A stretch of DNA of 64,000 nucleotides, taken from positions 310,001-374,000 of the forward strand of contig JAKFAO010000006.1 of the NCBI GenBank assembly GCA_021527695.1, read 5' to 3'. The notes below the pieces were generated by a model. The model saw only the letters and a program-made list of their open reading frames with translations. It was not told the origin of the DNA and did not search any database. Every line of letters starts with the position of its first letter. Position 1 is the first letter of the stretch. This DNA comes from Naematelia aurantialba. Taxonomy: Eukaryota; Basidiomycota; Tremellomycetes; Tremellales; Naemateliaceae. Below are positions 1 through 10,911 of the stretch, one piece after another. The position numbers were made by a program, and so were the translations under genes.

Positions 1-1071
1 ATACGAGTCGATCGACGACATGCTCCTGTGCGACCGGAGGGAAAAGGTCGAGTCGGACGGCCGGAGGTGGTGCTCGTGCGTTGGCAGCGTCGATTGAGAC
101 GGATGGCCGTGCAGCTGCTGATCCGGGTGTCTCGGAGTAGGAGGCACCACCTGGAAGAATTCATCTTCTCGCCCACCCCTCCATCAGCAACAATGCAACA
201 CACAATACCCGACGAGGCAGGAGGAACGAGGGTTGATCAGGCCGCTGATGGGACACAGACTCACCGCGATCATCGTCCAGCGCAGCTGGGCTCGCCATAA
301 ACTGCCATTCTACGCTCATGCCGAGTTACCTCTCGTGGGACTTTATCGTCTCCTTTCACAATGGTGCTCGGAGCGTCTTGTCTGTCAAAGAATCGCTTCC
401 TGTGACTGGTTTGAGTGGGATGAAGGATATCGGGATTGGGATTGAATGGGCGGTCAGCGACGAACAAAGGAAACCTCATATCTGCTCAGTACATGTACTG
501 CGCCAAAGCCTCGTCCTCCCGTTGCCGCCTCTCTCAGCCCGCTCATCGCTGCTCGGCAGTCGAGCACTCTTAAAGGGTTTCAAAGCCCCCTCTAGCCACC
601 ATTGAGCCCCTCGTCAAAGGCCTGTCCAGACCAGGACTGCCCCGATTCGGAGGGATCGACCGGTGAAAGCCACTTGAGCGACGTAATTTGCAAGGGGCGT
701 GCGCTTGTCGTATTCGACGTCCTTTGAAAGGATGGTGGACGGTTGGCGAAAGGATATTGCCTCGTCAGCTGTTGCCCGCCTTGGCTGTGCTGCTCGCCGG
801 TTCAGGCGGTCAAGGGGCCGCGATGCTTTAGTGTATGATCAGTACGTCCTTGCGGTCAACGCGGCGTCAGAATACACCTCCGCAAACCGGGGAAAAAACA
901 CCTCCCCATATCCAGTCACCCGGCATCAGCATTCACAACCCCCACCTGAGTCATGCAGCCATGCCTGGCAGAGGTCTCGATCGCTAAAGTAAAGGACATG
1001 GAGATGAGCACAGCTAAGCATGCCCGAGCCGCTTCAGAAGCCTCCAAGTCGTCACGTCATGCATGATGCCG
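1..1071. other. Left-edge stretch without a recognisable gene
   Basis: No coding region here can be supported. A plus-strand frame is open from base 2 to a TGA at 95-97 and could be the last 31 codons of a gene starting left of the window, but nothing in it is recognisable. The rest is the 3' flank of BRO1, which ends at 1072 on the minus strand. Several other short open frames exist but begin at non-ATG codons or have unnatural composition. Confidence 0.4.
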
Positions 1072-4000
1072 TCAGCGGTACGGGTAGCCCGACTGCGGCT
1101 GGTATCCTTGATAGCTTGGCTGAGGAGGTTGGTATCCCCCGTAAGGTTGCTGGGGCGGTGGCGAGCCATACTGAGGTTGCTGGGGCGGTTGTGGTGGTGG
1201 CGGTGCATACGAGGGGTACTGGCTGGGAGGGGGCGGCGACGCCGAGTGATACGGCGGCTGTTGAGGCGGAGGAGGGAAGTATGGCACCGACGACTGCTGT
1301 TGAGGTGGGGTCGCAGAGTAAGCTTGAGCAGATGGGGGATAAGCTGCCTGTGAAGGAGCAGGAGTAGAGTAGTTGTTGTAGGATTGCGTCTGTGCAGGCC
1401 TGGAGCTTGGAGGTGGCGGATATGGATGGCTCGCCGATGGCGGCGGCGGAGGGTACGGGTTGGAAGACGACGAAGAAGGGTAGGAGTACGTCGAGCTATA
1501 AGACGATTGTCGCGGCGGGACTGTGGGCTCTGGCCGCGGTGGCGGGTGTGATGGGTACTGCGACGCAGGAGACAGAGGAGACGGAGCGCTTGGTGTGTTT
1601 GCTGAGAACGTCGATTGGAGTGATCCAAGGTTGCTAAAGTCGTAAGGGGAAGACGCACTAGCCTGACTAGGAGGAGGCAAGTAGGACGGTGTCGAGGCCT
1701 TAGGCGGTGGAGGCGGAAGTCCGGGAGTCGAGGAATAACTCGAGATGCTGGATTGCGGCTGCTGCTGAGGTGGAGGCGAAGTGGTATATGACGATCTGCT
1801 TCCATAGCCGTTGGAGTTCAAAGCCAAGCCAGCAAATTGAGCATCAAGACCTCTTGACGTAGACGTAGGAGCGGGGGGTGGATGTGGCGGCGATCCCGCC
1901 AACCTTTGCCTCGTTTCGATCTCCGATACCATCCTGTTCCGTTCCTGCTCTCTGTTATTGACAAACGCCTTGACTTCCCGGCCGAGGTCATTCGTGACAT
2001 TCGTCAGGCTCTCATAGAAGCTCAGACCCTTTGACAGACCAGCCTGGACCACCCCGAATTGCTCGCCGGCTTGTTCGAGCTTGCGTTCCCACTCGCGCAT
2101 CCGCTTTTGGCGCTCTCGTTGACCACGTTGCCGTTCCTTGACGCCTTTGCCCTTTTCGACTTGGCGAACCAGCATCTCGAGCTCTTGGATGATACTCTGA
2201 GAGGCTTGCACGGCAGCAGCTATGCGTCCCTGGTACGGACGAAACTTTTCTAGCTCTGAAGCAAAGAGTTGAGGCTCGACATTCCCAGAGCGTCGGTTCA
2301 GCAGAAGAAGTGAGGACACATCATCATTTTGTACCTAAAGCACTTTTAGCCTCGGAACGGACGCAGCCTTCCAGCTGAAAATAGGACTGACCTTTTCCTT
2401 CAAATCCTTCAAAACCTCGTCTCGCTCTCTCCTGATCTTGCCAAGCCTGTCCAAGCGCTCCGAAGCATCTGCAACAGCCTTCCTTAATTCCTCCTTCTCG
2501 GCTTCTGCCAAGCCATTCTTGCTCCCCACATCGTCTTCCAAATCCAACAGACTCACTCCAGCAGGCGGTGCTGCAGGCATTTTGCCCGCCGCAACCTGCT
2601 GAGCAGTGTTTTGTAGGGATGCCTCCCCTGCTGCAAGGGCAGAAACGTCCGGCTGTATACTTTGCCACAGCGCAACTATGTGCGAATCAGACGAAGCCGC
2701 TGCGGCGAGAGAGCCGAGGTTCGACGAGATATTCGAGCGGAAATGGGCCGTCTGCGGGCCCGATGGGGACTGAGTAAAGTGTGGGGCGTATTTTGCCTTG
2801 CCTCCAGGTCAGCTCCCGAGACATTCACGTAGCTCGAGGGCTCACCCTCATCCTTTCCACCTCGCGACTCTCGGTGTCAAGCATGCTTCCCAGTTCTCGC
2901 AGTTCACGTTCGCACCTTTGCCGCTCGGATTCGATTTCTCTCAACATATTCTCAAGACCAGCTCCCTGGACTACACGGGCCAACTTTCGTACATCCGCAG
3001 ACACCTCGACATCGCCCTGTCCGTTGCCGCTTTCATCTTCGTCCTCGGCGATTCGCCTCCACGTGCTGACGATTCCTGGTAAGCCTAGAGACTCGAGACC
3101 AGCTCTTAGTTCCCCTTCGCTCAATTCGACGCGCTCCACCTCTCCACGGACCAATTTTGCCTTTTCCTCTGAATACACTGAGGCTGATTCGTGCACAGCA
3201 AGCGGGACCAGCCGGATGAAGATATCAGGGCCGATGAGCTTGGAGACGTCGGGGTTGTTGTAGACTTCTTGAATGGTGATCGGGGCCGCAGCCGGAAGCT
3301 TCTCGATTTGAGGCAATGACGCTTCGGAAGGCAGGATGTCGTGGTAAATTAGGTCGTTGTCCTTGACCGCCTGGTCTTTCGCCTCGGTGCAGATGGTCGC
3401 ATGTGCTTTTGTGATCTCTTGTAGACTTGTCGCGGCGTCATGTGGCAGGCTAGGAGTAGCGGACGACACGAACGAGTAGGCGAAGTTGCTTGCCTGGCGC
3501 TGAGCGTCCTGAGCGAGGGTATCGGCGAGGCGCATCCTGACGAGACCAGCACCGTGCTTGCCTGATCCGCTGTCTGCCACAGATCGGTAATACTGCGCGA
3601 GGGAGCCGAACAACTTGGCCTTGATCTGCAGCACGTACAGCCAATTGCGGTCGAACACGCCCTTTCCCTGAAACTCTTTCATCTCATCCACCAGGCTCGC
3701 GTACATCCCTGCTGCCTGGTTGGCTGAACGGCAGACGAGGGCTGGCGACTTCTTCTCCTCGACAAGCTTTTCCGTAAAGACTTCAGTGGCTTGCGCCATC
3801 ATGATCCCAATGAGCAGGTGAACGACCTCACGACTCAGATCGGTCGATGGGGCGTGCAGGAAGTTTTCGTTGATGTACGATAACATGCCGGCCGCCGCTC
3901 GGGCGTTGAAGTAGGCCCGTTTGACGCCCTCGGGGTCGGCACGAGAGCCAGACGCCGCCAATGAGGACAATACAGATGCGAGCAGGTGGATGATCGAGGC

Positions 4001-4558
4001 TTTTTCGAACGCTAGCGAGGTTTGCGTGGTAAGCTTGAGAGTGAAGGCATCGTGCCTGTGATCGGTTAGTGACGATACGAGAGAGGAAGCAGCGTTGACG
4101 AGAAAGCACGAGAAGGAGCCGTGTAATGGCGACGAAGAAAGACGACTTGCCAGGGAAACGACACTTTGATTTCGGCAAATCTCAGCTCGAGCAGCTCGAG
4201 CTGGCCGAAATACTTGTATAGCAGGTCTCTTGCTGCGCCCATCAGTATCTGCATGAGCCTGATCTAGTGCTGAATGATGGGGATCGCCGAGTGGGAAAGA
4301 TGATGAGGGTTTGGGGTGCGCGGAGGGTCATAGGGTGCACCCAGTGGTACGGAGGTTCGCTCTGCACTGACCGGTCTGATCACTGCCTGCGCCTTTAACA
4401 GCATCCTGCCGTATGCGCTGCAAGACCGAGCATTCCTCGGCATATGAATTCGGGTCCTCGCCGTACGACTGCGCGATGACCGATCGGATGGGGTTGGTCC
4501 AGTCCACATCGGCGGTCGTCTTGCGCGGAATCGAGATGAGCGGGGACTGGTACGCCAT
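1072..4558 (-). CDS. BRO1: Bro1/ALIX-family ESCRT-associated protein
   Basis: Predicted 1039-residue BRO1-domain protein, probably the endosomal Bro1 that binds ESCRT-III Snf7 and recruits the ubiquitin hydrolase Doa4 in multivesicular-body sorting. Five exons are read: 4558-4372, 4232-4151, 4055-2846, 2769-2392 and 2334-1072, summing to 3120 nt, exactly 1040 codons. The N-terminus (MAYQSPLISIPRK, then DWTNPIR and SYGEDP) and RDLLYKYFGQLELLELRF are typical of fungal Bro1 domains. The middle matches the V-shaped coiled-coil domain. The last ~270 residues are Pro/Ser/Tyr/Gln-rich with many PPPP runs, as in ALIX/Bro1 tails that bind SH3 and ESCRT partners. Intron 2 appears to start with GC (GCAAGT) instead of GT. 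The start ATG at 4558 precedes the conserved N-terminal motif directly. The paralogue Rim20/PalA is the main alternative; the long Pro-rich tail and N-terminal sequence favour Bro1. Confidence 0.9.
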
Positions 4559-4948
4559 TGCTTATGCTGCGGCTCGTGTCCTGTGGCGATGACGCTTCGA
4601 GGCCGCGACGAAAGCGTGCTATCGCTCTCGCCCTCTCTCGTTGACTAGTCGCTGCCTGTCTGGATCGCGTCTTACCTGATCGCTTCTGGACTATCTCGCT
4701 ACAGACCTCGGAATGCTATCCGAGTCGAATAGGAGGCTAAAGTCACGACTGACGATGGGATCGTCGACGACGAGAACGACAACGACATGCTCCGCCAGTG
4801 CGCTGTCGCTGGCAGCGGCGAGCGCCGACGGCTGGCGCGGGATAAATTCCGGATAATATCCCAGAAACTAATCCACCCAGAGCCTTTGTTGCTGCTGTGG
4901 CTGTTGCTGCTGTGTGGACAACGTCGAGAGCACAGCGACGAGACCAAG
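4559..4948. promoter_or_regulatory. Divergent promoter region, BRO1 / HYPK-like gene
   Basis: A 390-base stretch between two start codons facing away from each other, so it must hold both promoters and both 5' leaders. No clear TATA box is visible. It contains a GCTGCTGTGG/CTGTTGCTGC tract around 4890-4915. Confidence 0.5.
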
Positions 4949-5714
4949 ATGGCATCAACACAGGCGACGAGCTCGTCTGGCCGGGTCCCGCAAGGCGAGG
5001 TGATCATGGACGTGAGTCTGTGTCTTCTTTGTCGTTCTCGTCATCGTCGTCGTCCTTGTCCTTGTCTTCACCACAGGCAGGCAGCGAGAGTAACCTGAAG
5101 CGGGGACAAAGACAAAGACCTGATCCTGACAACGACAACGGCACTGGAGGAGACGTTGGGCTGGGCTAGGGACTGAGATAGATACTGAGCTGGAACAGAC
5201 ACTGATGTTGGAGTAGTTTGCCGATGGCGGCTCATACATCAAACGTGAGGCGCCAAACACACCATCTGCTTGTATCACACGCCACTGACTTTACATCTGC
5301 TCAGACCGACTGGAAAACGCCGTGCTCGAGCTCGAGCGCCGCAGGATCGAAAAGGAGAAAGCACAGAACGCCGCCAAAGCCGTCGAGGCTCTGGAGATCA
5401 GTAACGGGGCGAGCGGCGTCAAAGCGGAAGACGTCGACTTTATCGTGAGTGATCCCTTTCGCGTCACCGCTGCAGCCCTTGGAACCCTTGCAGCCCTTGG
5501 AACCCTTGCAGCGCATTTAACCACTGTAGCGCTTGGAATTCCTGCAGAACGAGAGAATCGCAAGAAGCCCGAACTGATGTACGACCAGGTCGCGCAGCTC
5601 GGGATAAAGAAGGACGACGCGCAAAAGGCTTTGAAGGAGGAAAAGGGAGATCTGGTCAAGACGCTCATCAAGCTCGTCCAGCCTAGACCACGCGCAAAGT
5701 CCACGAGCGCATGA
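4949..5714 (+). CDS. HYPK-like UBA-domain protein (NatA cofactor)
   Basis: Small protein of 118 residues read from four exons: 4949-5011, 5217-5244, 5305-5444 and 5589-5714 (357 nt, exactly 119 codons with stop). The order is a polar N-terminus, a short FADGGSYIK exon, a charged helix (LENAVLELERRRIEKEK), and a C-terminal UBA-like domain with EDVDFIVAQLGIKKDDAQ and ALKEEKGDLVKTLIKLV. This arrangement, helix plus NAC-type UBA, is that of HYPK, which binds the ribosome-associated N-terminal acetyltransferase NatA and regulates it. The last intron was chosen with the acceptor before GTC at 5589 because this joins EDVDFI directly to VAQLG and restores the UBA fold; other acceptors give stops or an inserted linker. 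A NAC-alpha-related UBA protein is the alternative. The third intron holds an 18-base direct duplication (GCAGCCCTTGGAACCCTT). Confidence 0.75.
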
Positions 5715-6000
5715 TAGCGAGAGACCACGAGTAAGCTCGACGAGCTCTCGATGGCGAACACACAGGCAGAGCCATAGCTTGCGAGACGCGTTGCCTCCCA
5801 CATTGGCATGGCGCAACGCCCACCCCACATCCTAGCATCTGATACCCTTGTACAGCATGCACATATGCACATACGCATCCCATACACACCATGCACACCC
5901 TGCACATCATGCATACCGTGCCACCATGCACGTCATGGCATCAAGACTGATTGTAATATGGTCCTCTCAGCTCGGCTCATGCGCCGCCTTTCCCCCACAT
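5715..6000. other. Convergent 3' region, HYPK-like gene / LSC1
   Basis: 286 bases between two stop codons facing each other. It holds both 3' ends. A degenerate CA-rich stretch (repeated GCACA, CATGCA and CACACC words) lies around 5848-5935. Nothing coding is supported. Confidence 0.4.
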
Positions 6001-7971
6001 CTAGGCCTTTCCGATCTCCTGCATCGCCTTGAGCATGAGGTTGCCAATCTGTGCTGGACTCTCGGCAATCACCGCACCAGCCTTTTGCAGCGCCTTGACC
6101 TTGTCGCTTGCTGCGCCCTTGCCGCCCGAGATGATGGCGCCAGCATGTCCCATGCGTCGACCTGGAGGTGCCGTCCGTCCAGCGATAAAGGCGACAACAG
6201 GCTTTCCGCTGGTGTTGTACTGCTCCAAGTACTCTGCTGCATCCTCCTCCATCGATCCACCAATCTCACCAATCAGCACGATGCCATCGGTGCGAGGGTC
6301 CTCAAGCAGAACCTTGACCACGTCGATATGCTGCGTGCCCGGGAAGGGGTCACCGCCGATTCCAACAGTCAGCGATTGGCCAAGGCCCACAAGTGTGGTC
6401 TGGCTGTAAAGGTCAACAATCGTACACTATGGAAGAACCAGGACGGGACACCCGTCGTGGTCACATGAGGGCGCTGGACCTACTTGACGGCTTCATATGT
6501 CAAACTGACGATAATCAGCAAGTGCCTATATCTCTTGCCGAGCGGCTACTCACGTTCCTGACCGCGAGACAACACCAATCTTGCCCTGCTTGAAGATATG
6601 TCCCGGCATGATCCCCATCTTACATCCCTCACTGATGATACCTGGACAATTTCCGCCAATCATGCGGCTCTTGCTCTGGCTCTTGAGGGCATTCATGACG
6701 CGGATCTGATCGCGCTGCGGGATCCCCTCGGTGATAGTGACGATAAGCTTGATCTCGGCCTCGATCGCCTCGATGATGGCGTCTGCTGCACCGGCGGGGG
6801 GCACGTAGATGACACTGGCGTCTGGCTGCGTTTCGCGGACAGCTTCGCGCACCGAGCCAAAGACGGGCCGGCCGAGGTGTGTTGTGCCTGCTTTCTACGC
6901 TAGTTGAGTAAAAGTTACGCCCACTCATTCGGCGGAGAAGATGGTATCAGAGGGAGGAAGAAGAAAGGTTAGGGACGGAGAGGAGAGGGAGGGAGGAAGA
7001 GGGGTGAGATGGATGCCAACTGACCTTGGGGTTGGTACCACCAATCATGCGTGTACCATAATCGATTGCCTGTTGCGCGTGGAAAGTACCCTAAGCATGG
7101 CGTGAGATACTGCTCCACAGACGGTTCCCGGACGAACGGTCTTTCCAGTGAAGCCCTGGACGAGGACCTTTGTGTCCTTGTCTGTACGTGGCGTCAGTAT
7201 GAGCACTATCCAGAGCACGGGTAGGAGGTAGAGGGGAGACGGACATGTCCTGGTAGGAGGTAGAGGGGAGACGGACATGTCCTGGTAGGAGGTAGAGGGG
7301 AGACGGACATGTCCTGGTAGGAGGTAGAGAAGAGACGGATATGTCCTGGTAGGAGGTAGAGGGGAGACGGATATGTCCTGGTAGGAGGTAGAGAAGAGAC
7401 GGATATGTCCTGGTAGGAGGTAGAGGGGAGACGGACATGTCCTGGTAGGAGGTAGAGGGGAGATGGATATGTTCTGGTTGAAACAGCGTGGAACAATGTC
7501 AACGCACTGATGAGGATGTTTTTGATTGTGTCCTCGTACGAGCCACGAGGGGCAGATGTCGAAAACGTCCGTGCAATGCCTATCAAGTCAGCTGCACATT
7601 CATTTCTTCTCCCTCCTGTACCTCTCCACTCCTGGCCTCGTCTGCGCCCGACGGTGTAGCGTAGTGGATACACGTCCTCTCTCCTCTTGTTCCGCTTTAG
7701 TTCTCTTCCGTGTTTCCTCTCCATGCAACCAAAGCTGAAAGCCTGCCGCCCGCATGTCGTAGATCCCCCAAAAAGGCCTGCGCAGACCAGCTGGATCTGC
7801 CACGACCCACTGCCCTGCAACCACCACCACCACCACCACCACCACCACCACCACCACCACCACCACCACCACCATCACTGTCTGGGAGAACGAGAACGAA
7901 CATGACATACCGGAACGGGCGACGCCGGCCGCAGATAACAGCGAATTTCGAAGCATGGCTAGCACGCGCAT
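6001..7971 (-). CDS. LSC1: Succinate-CoA ligase alpha subunit, mitochondrial
   Basis: Alpha subunit of the TCA-cycle enzyme converting succinyl-CoA to succinate with NTP formation, in the mitochondrial matrix. Exon 1 encodes a presequence ([16 protein letters not shown]), exon 2 (7579-7508) continues with [13 protein letters not shown], exon 3 (7181-7138) has [14 protein letters not shown], followed by [21 protein letters not shown], the CoA-binding core (SRSGTLTYEAV) and the ligase domain ending [14 protein letters not shown]. The phosphohistidine region [16 protein letters not shown] is intact. Two ATGs are in frame, at 7971 and 7956; either gives a positively charged presequence. A micro-exon of about 26 nt near 6487-6512 encodes LTYEAV. 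Intron 1 holds a CCA repeat and intron 2 an eight-copy minisatellite. Head to head with PSF1. Confidence 0.93.
7220..7475. repeat. 32-bp minisatellite, 8 copies, inside an LSC1 intron
   Basis: Eight head-to-tail copies of a 32-base unit starting GGTAGGAGGTAGAGGGGAGA, with starts at 7220, 7252, 7284, 7316, 7348, 7380, 7412 and 7444. The copies are nearly identical; differences are AGGGG versus AGAAG and GACAT versus GATAT. The array lies between the exon ending at 7508 and the exon beginning at 7181 on the minus strand, so it is intronic. The long open frames across it are a by-product of the repeat. Confidence 0.95.
7820..7874. repeat. (CCA)n microsatellite in LSC1 intron 1
   Basis: About 18 uninterrupted CCA triplets. 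It lies between LSC1 exon 1 (ends 7911) and exon 2 (starts 7579), so the poly-His and poly-Gly frames across it are not coding. Confidence 0.9.
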
Positions 7972-8404
7972 CAGCACGACCCTGTACGCCGTCGACGTAG
8001 CTACTCACTATGCAGAGGAGAGGAGAAGAGCAAGGGGTCAAGGGGAGGAACGGAGAGGGCAGGATGGAGCAGCGACGACGAAAGAACAGCGGTTACGAGC
8101 TGGTTAGCGCCGAGCAACTCCGCTCCCAAAAGTAGTTTATGGGGGCCACGTGGTGTGGCATCTCACAACGCGTCCCAGCAGCGAGCGTTGAAGCGTTGCC
8201 TGGTTTCGTCGCGCGACCTTGCAAAGCAGCATACAGCAGAGAGCAAGAGGCTCGAGACGGCGGGCCCACGCATGCCGTAGTCGGCAACGTGAGCTTGGCC
8301 GGCAACATTTTATGGCTCGACTGACGGACAAGACGGGACAAGACGACAGACAGGCTGCGGCCCATTCCAGCAAGCTTCTTCACTGCCGACTCCGCCGGGT
8401 AAGG
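7972..8404. promoter_or_regulatory. Divergent promoter region, LSC1 / PSF1
   Basis: 433 bases between the LSC1 and PSF1 start codons. No clear TATA box is visible. Open frames reading into PSF1 from 8219 begin at a TTG and are leader sequence. Confidence 0.45.
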
Positions 8405-9133
8405 ATGTACGGCGACCTAGCGCTCCAACTCGTGACTGCCTCGCACCGGTCGACACTCGCCACGACCCCCCAGCTGCCGCTCCCGAAATACGCGCTCCCG
8501 CTGATCCTCTCCGTCTGCCTCGAGACGCGGCAGCTCGGCGCGTCCATCACCGCCGCTGCCGAACAACACGGTCAAGTCTCGTTATCCCAAGACCGCGGGT
8601 TGGTCTGCGGTCTCACCGTACAGCACCTCGCTGCGCGGCGTAATAAGCGCTGTTTGCTGGCGTACCTCGATACCCGTGTCGGCGGGATCAAGGAACGCTG
8701 GTGGGATGCGGGCGGCGGTCTCGCCTTTCTCCTCGGCGGTGCCGGTAGCGCCGGTGGCGCCGGTGGTGGTGGTGGGGGGGGCGGAGGTGGAGGGGGAGGT
8801 GGAGGTGGAGGTGGGATGGGCATGGGCATGGGCATGGGGGACGAGAGCGACGACCTGCGGTCCAACCTCTCTCCGCAGGAACTGGATTTCCTCAGGGGAT
8901 ACAACAACCTGCTCTTAGATTACAAGTCGGACTTTCTCGATGTGCTCGACCTGACTGCTGGGATCGACAGGCCGCCAGGCGAGCTCATGGTGGATGTCAG
9001 GGTTGTGAGGGACGCGGGCGAGGTCGTGTTGGAAGGTGGGGAGAGGATAGAGTTCAACAAGGGAGAACGGTTCAGGCTCGCCCGGAGTCAGGTCGAGCGG
9101 CTGATCGTCCAGGGGTACCTTGAGGAGGTGTAG
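8405..9133 (+). CDS. PSF1: GINS complex subunit Psf1
   Basis: Single-exon gene, 242 residues. Psf1 is one of four subunits of the GINS ring that joins Cdc45 and Mcm2-7 in the replicative helicase. The N-terminus MYGDLALQLV with RRNKRCLLAYLDTRV, and the central LSPQELDFLRGYNNLLLDY, are Psf1 signatures, and the C-terminal B domain ends RSQVERLIVQGYLEEV. The ATG at 8405 is chosen because the upstream in-frame extension begins at a TTG and has no Psf1 similarity. Odd feature: the interdomain loop between roughly residues 112 and 146 has expanded to a run of about 20 glycines followed by a GM repeat, which makes the protein longer than the usual ~200 residues. Confidence 0.92.
   Translation: MYGDLALQLVTASHRSTLATTPQLPLPKYALPLILSVCLETRQLGASITAAAEQHGQVSLSQDRGLVCGLTVQHLAARRNKRCLLAYLDTRVGGIKERWWDAGGGLAFLLGGAGSAGGAGGGGGGGGGGGGGGGGGGMGMGMGMGDESDDLRSNLSPQELDFLRGYNNLLLDYKSDFLDVLDLTAGIDRPPGELMVDVRVVRDAGEVVLEGGERIEFNKGERFRLARSQVERLIVQGYLEEV
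8757..8838 (+). repeat. Poly-Gly / Gly-Met coding repeat in PSF1
   Basis: GGT/GGA/GGG codons followed by four copies of GGGCAT, all in frame within PSF1. A low-complexity expansion in a loop, flanked on both sides by conserved Psf1 sequence. Confidence 0.9.
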
Positions 9134-9385
9134 TACCGCGGCTGGCCGACGTCGTGAGCCACGACCGCACAGGTTGTATATTATGCATCGACATTGCATT
9201 TCGAAGCTTCCGGCTCATCCTGCCAGGCATGAGTCGATACCTTCCTTCACAAGCGATCTGAATGAAAAGGAGATCGGTCTCTTCTCGAGATCGTCCCCAC
9301 TTCCTTTCCCCATAGGATTCCTATGAACTTAATATGCCTAGAGAACAAGATCCAGACGCCGGCCGGTCGACTCAACAGCCTCGCT

Positions 9386-10911
9386 CTACTCTCTTAGCCG
9401 CCAGTCGCCTGCCTTGACCCACAGGTCCATCTGGATCCTTGGGTCAGCCCCCAGCCCCAGCGCATACAACGCCCATTCCACTGGACTGATCCCGCCCTTG
9501 GCCAGATCCCCACGCATATGCCCCGCCCACCCATTCTCCATCCACATCGTCACCACCCTTTGCGAGGAGACAAACAAAAACGACCACGTCCACAGCCGTC
9601 CCCACGAACCGCCCACGCGCTTGCCCGTTAGTCGGAGGAACATGCGTTCGGCTATCACTCCCAAAGCTGACAGCATGAAGAACTGGATGTACGGGTAGAG
9701 GGTGGCGGGGAACTGTGTAGGGTAAGAGAGGACGTGGTGGTATATTGCCGAAACGAGGAAGATGATTATCGGATGTAGGAGGGGTGGAAGGAAAAGCAGC
9801 GGGGTGGAGAAGAGGATCAGGACGTGCTGCGCATGTGTGTCAGAGGTTTAAAGGTGAATCTCGAATCAAACGACGTCGTTGAGGGCTCACTCGTAGTGTC
9901 TATAGCCGATCAGTCTTGATCATGAGAGATGGAGAAACGACAAGCCTGGTGGTACCGCTTCCCCCAGAGCTCACTGAGGCTGGTAGACAGCCAGGGCTTG
10001 TGCATCAACTTTGGCCATTCCTCTCCCGACCACACTCCAGATCCTACCCCCAGCATCGCAAACATGTGAAACATGAGCGCCATCCCGCCGTGGATTGTGA
10101 ATCCCAAACCCGCAGTACACAACACCCGCACCAGCACCTCTGGTACCCCGTACTTGCGCCACATTTGCGTGAGAAACTCTCCGTAGTCTGCTCCATGGCC
10201 AAGCGGGTCACCGACCCCTTTCGGGGCAAGGAGGGCCAGTGGGAGAGTCACGAGATCGTACATTATCAGGTGGACTACCGACATGGCGACGTGGTAGGCC
10301 GTGTACCTGAGCCATGAGGTTGTTGTCGCTCGGAGTGGAGGAGAGTATGGCGCGATGTTGATCAAACGGCTCTCGTTGCATAGCAGATCGAGGGATTTAA
10401 AGAGGGTCGTATGGCGGAAAAGACGAGCGGGCGGGAACGGAGGTGGACGTGAGAGAGGCTGATACGCTGGTGGTGAGCGGGAAACGGCCCAGCGCGTGGC
10501 TGATGAGTACTGCTCGTGTTAGTACCGAGTCATCCTCGGCAACTATCACAGAGGCACACACAAAGTGGAGCTGAAAGTTGCCATTACAGTCAGCAGGCGG
10601 TGCGTCGGTCAGGGAGAAATCTCACAACGAGCCACGGTAGAGGTATTGCTTAGTAGAATCAGTCACATTCATCCCTCCCAATGCAGGGGCAAGCAGGGGC
10701 ACCTACTGCTGTCCGTCTTGATGGTCAATATCGTCCACACCACGCAGACAGTCAATGCAGCCCAGATTCCCAGCCGTAGAGCCCTGGAATTCGGCAAATG
10801 AACGAGATAGGTGATCACACATGGAAGGACGAGCGACAGCACAGCGGGAGGGTAGTTCGTTGCTCTGGGCTCGGCGCGAGGCATCCATCCTCCCACGACC
10901 TCTTCGGACAT
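9386..10911 (-). CDS. Wax-synthase-like MBOAT membrane acyltransferase
   Basis: Multi-pass membrane protein of the wax synthase (MBOAT_2) type, expected to move an acyl group from acyl-CoA to an alcohol or other acceptor in the ER; the acceptor cannot be told. The first exon (ATG 10911, MSEEVVGGWMPR) carries two hydrophobic helices. A middle exon has RWAVSRSPPAYQPL, ATTTSWLRYTAYHVAM and IMYDLVTLPLALL. The domain core is EEWPKLMHKPWLSTSLSELWGKRYHQ, matching the W-P-x-F...TS-x-R-x-F-WGRRWHQ pattern of the family (given here in two parts: EEWPKLMHKPWL and SLSELWGKRYHQ). The last exon gives further helices and ends at 9386. Such proteins include ascomycete acyltransferases of secondary metabolism, but no cluster surrounds this one. 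The exon edges between 10365 and 10712 are uncertain. Confidence 0.75.

Noticed and set aside
2..97. Possible 3' end of a gene entering from the left
   Set aside because: Only 31 codons are visible, with no recognisable motif and no exon signals to support the frame.
7645..7720. tRNA-like A box (TAGCGTAGTGG) in LSC1 intron 1
   Set aside because: No B box (GGTTCGAxTCC), no acceptor-stem pairing and no anticodon arm could be drawn downstream; probably chance.
7206..7820. Long minus-strand open frames with repeated SPLPPTRT units
   Set aside because: They are translations of the 32-bp intronic array; LSC1 splice joints exclude them.
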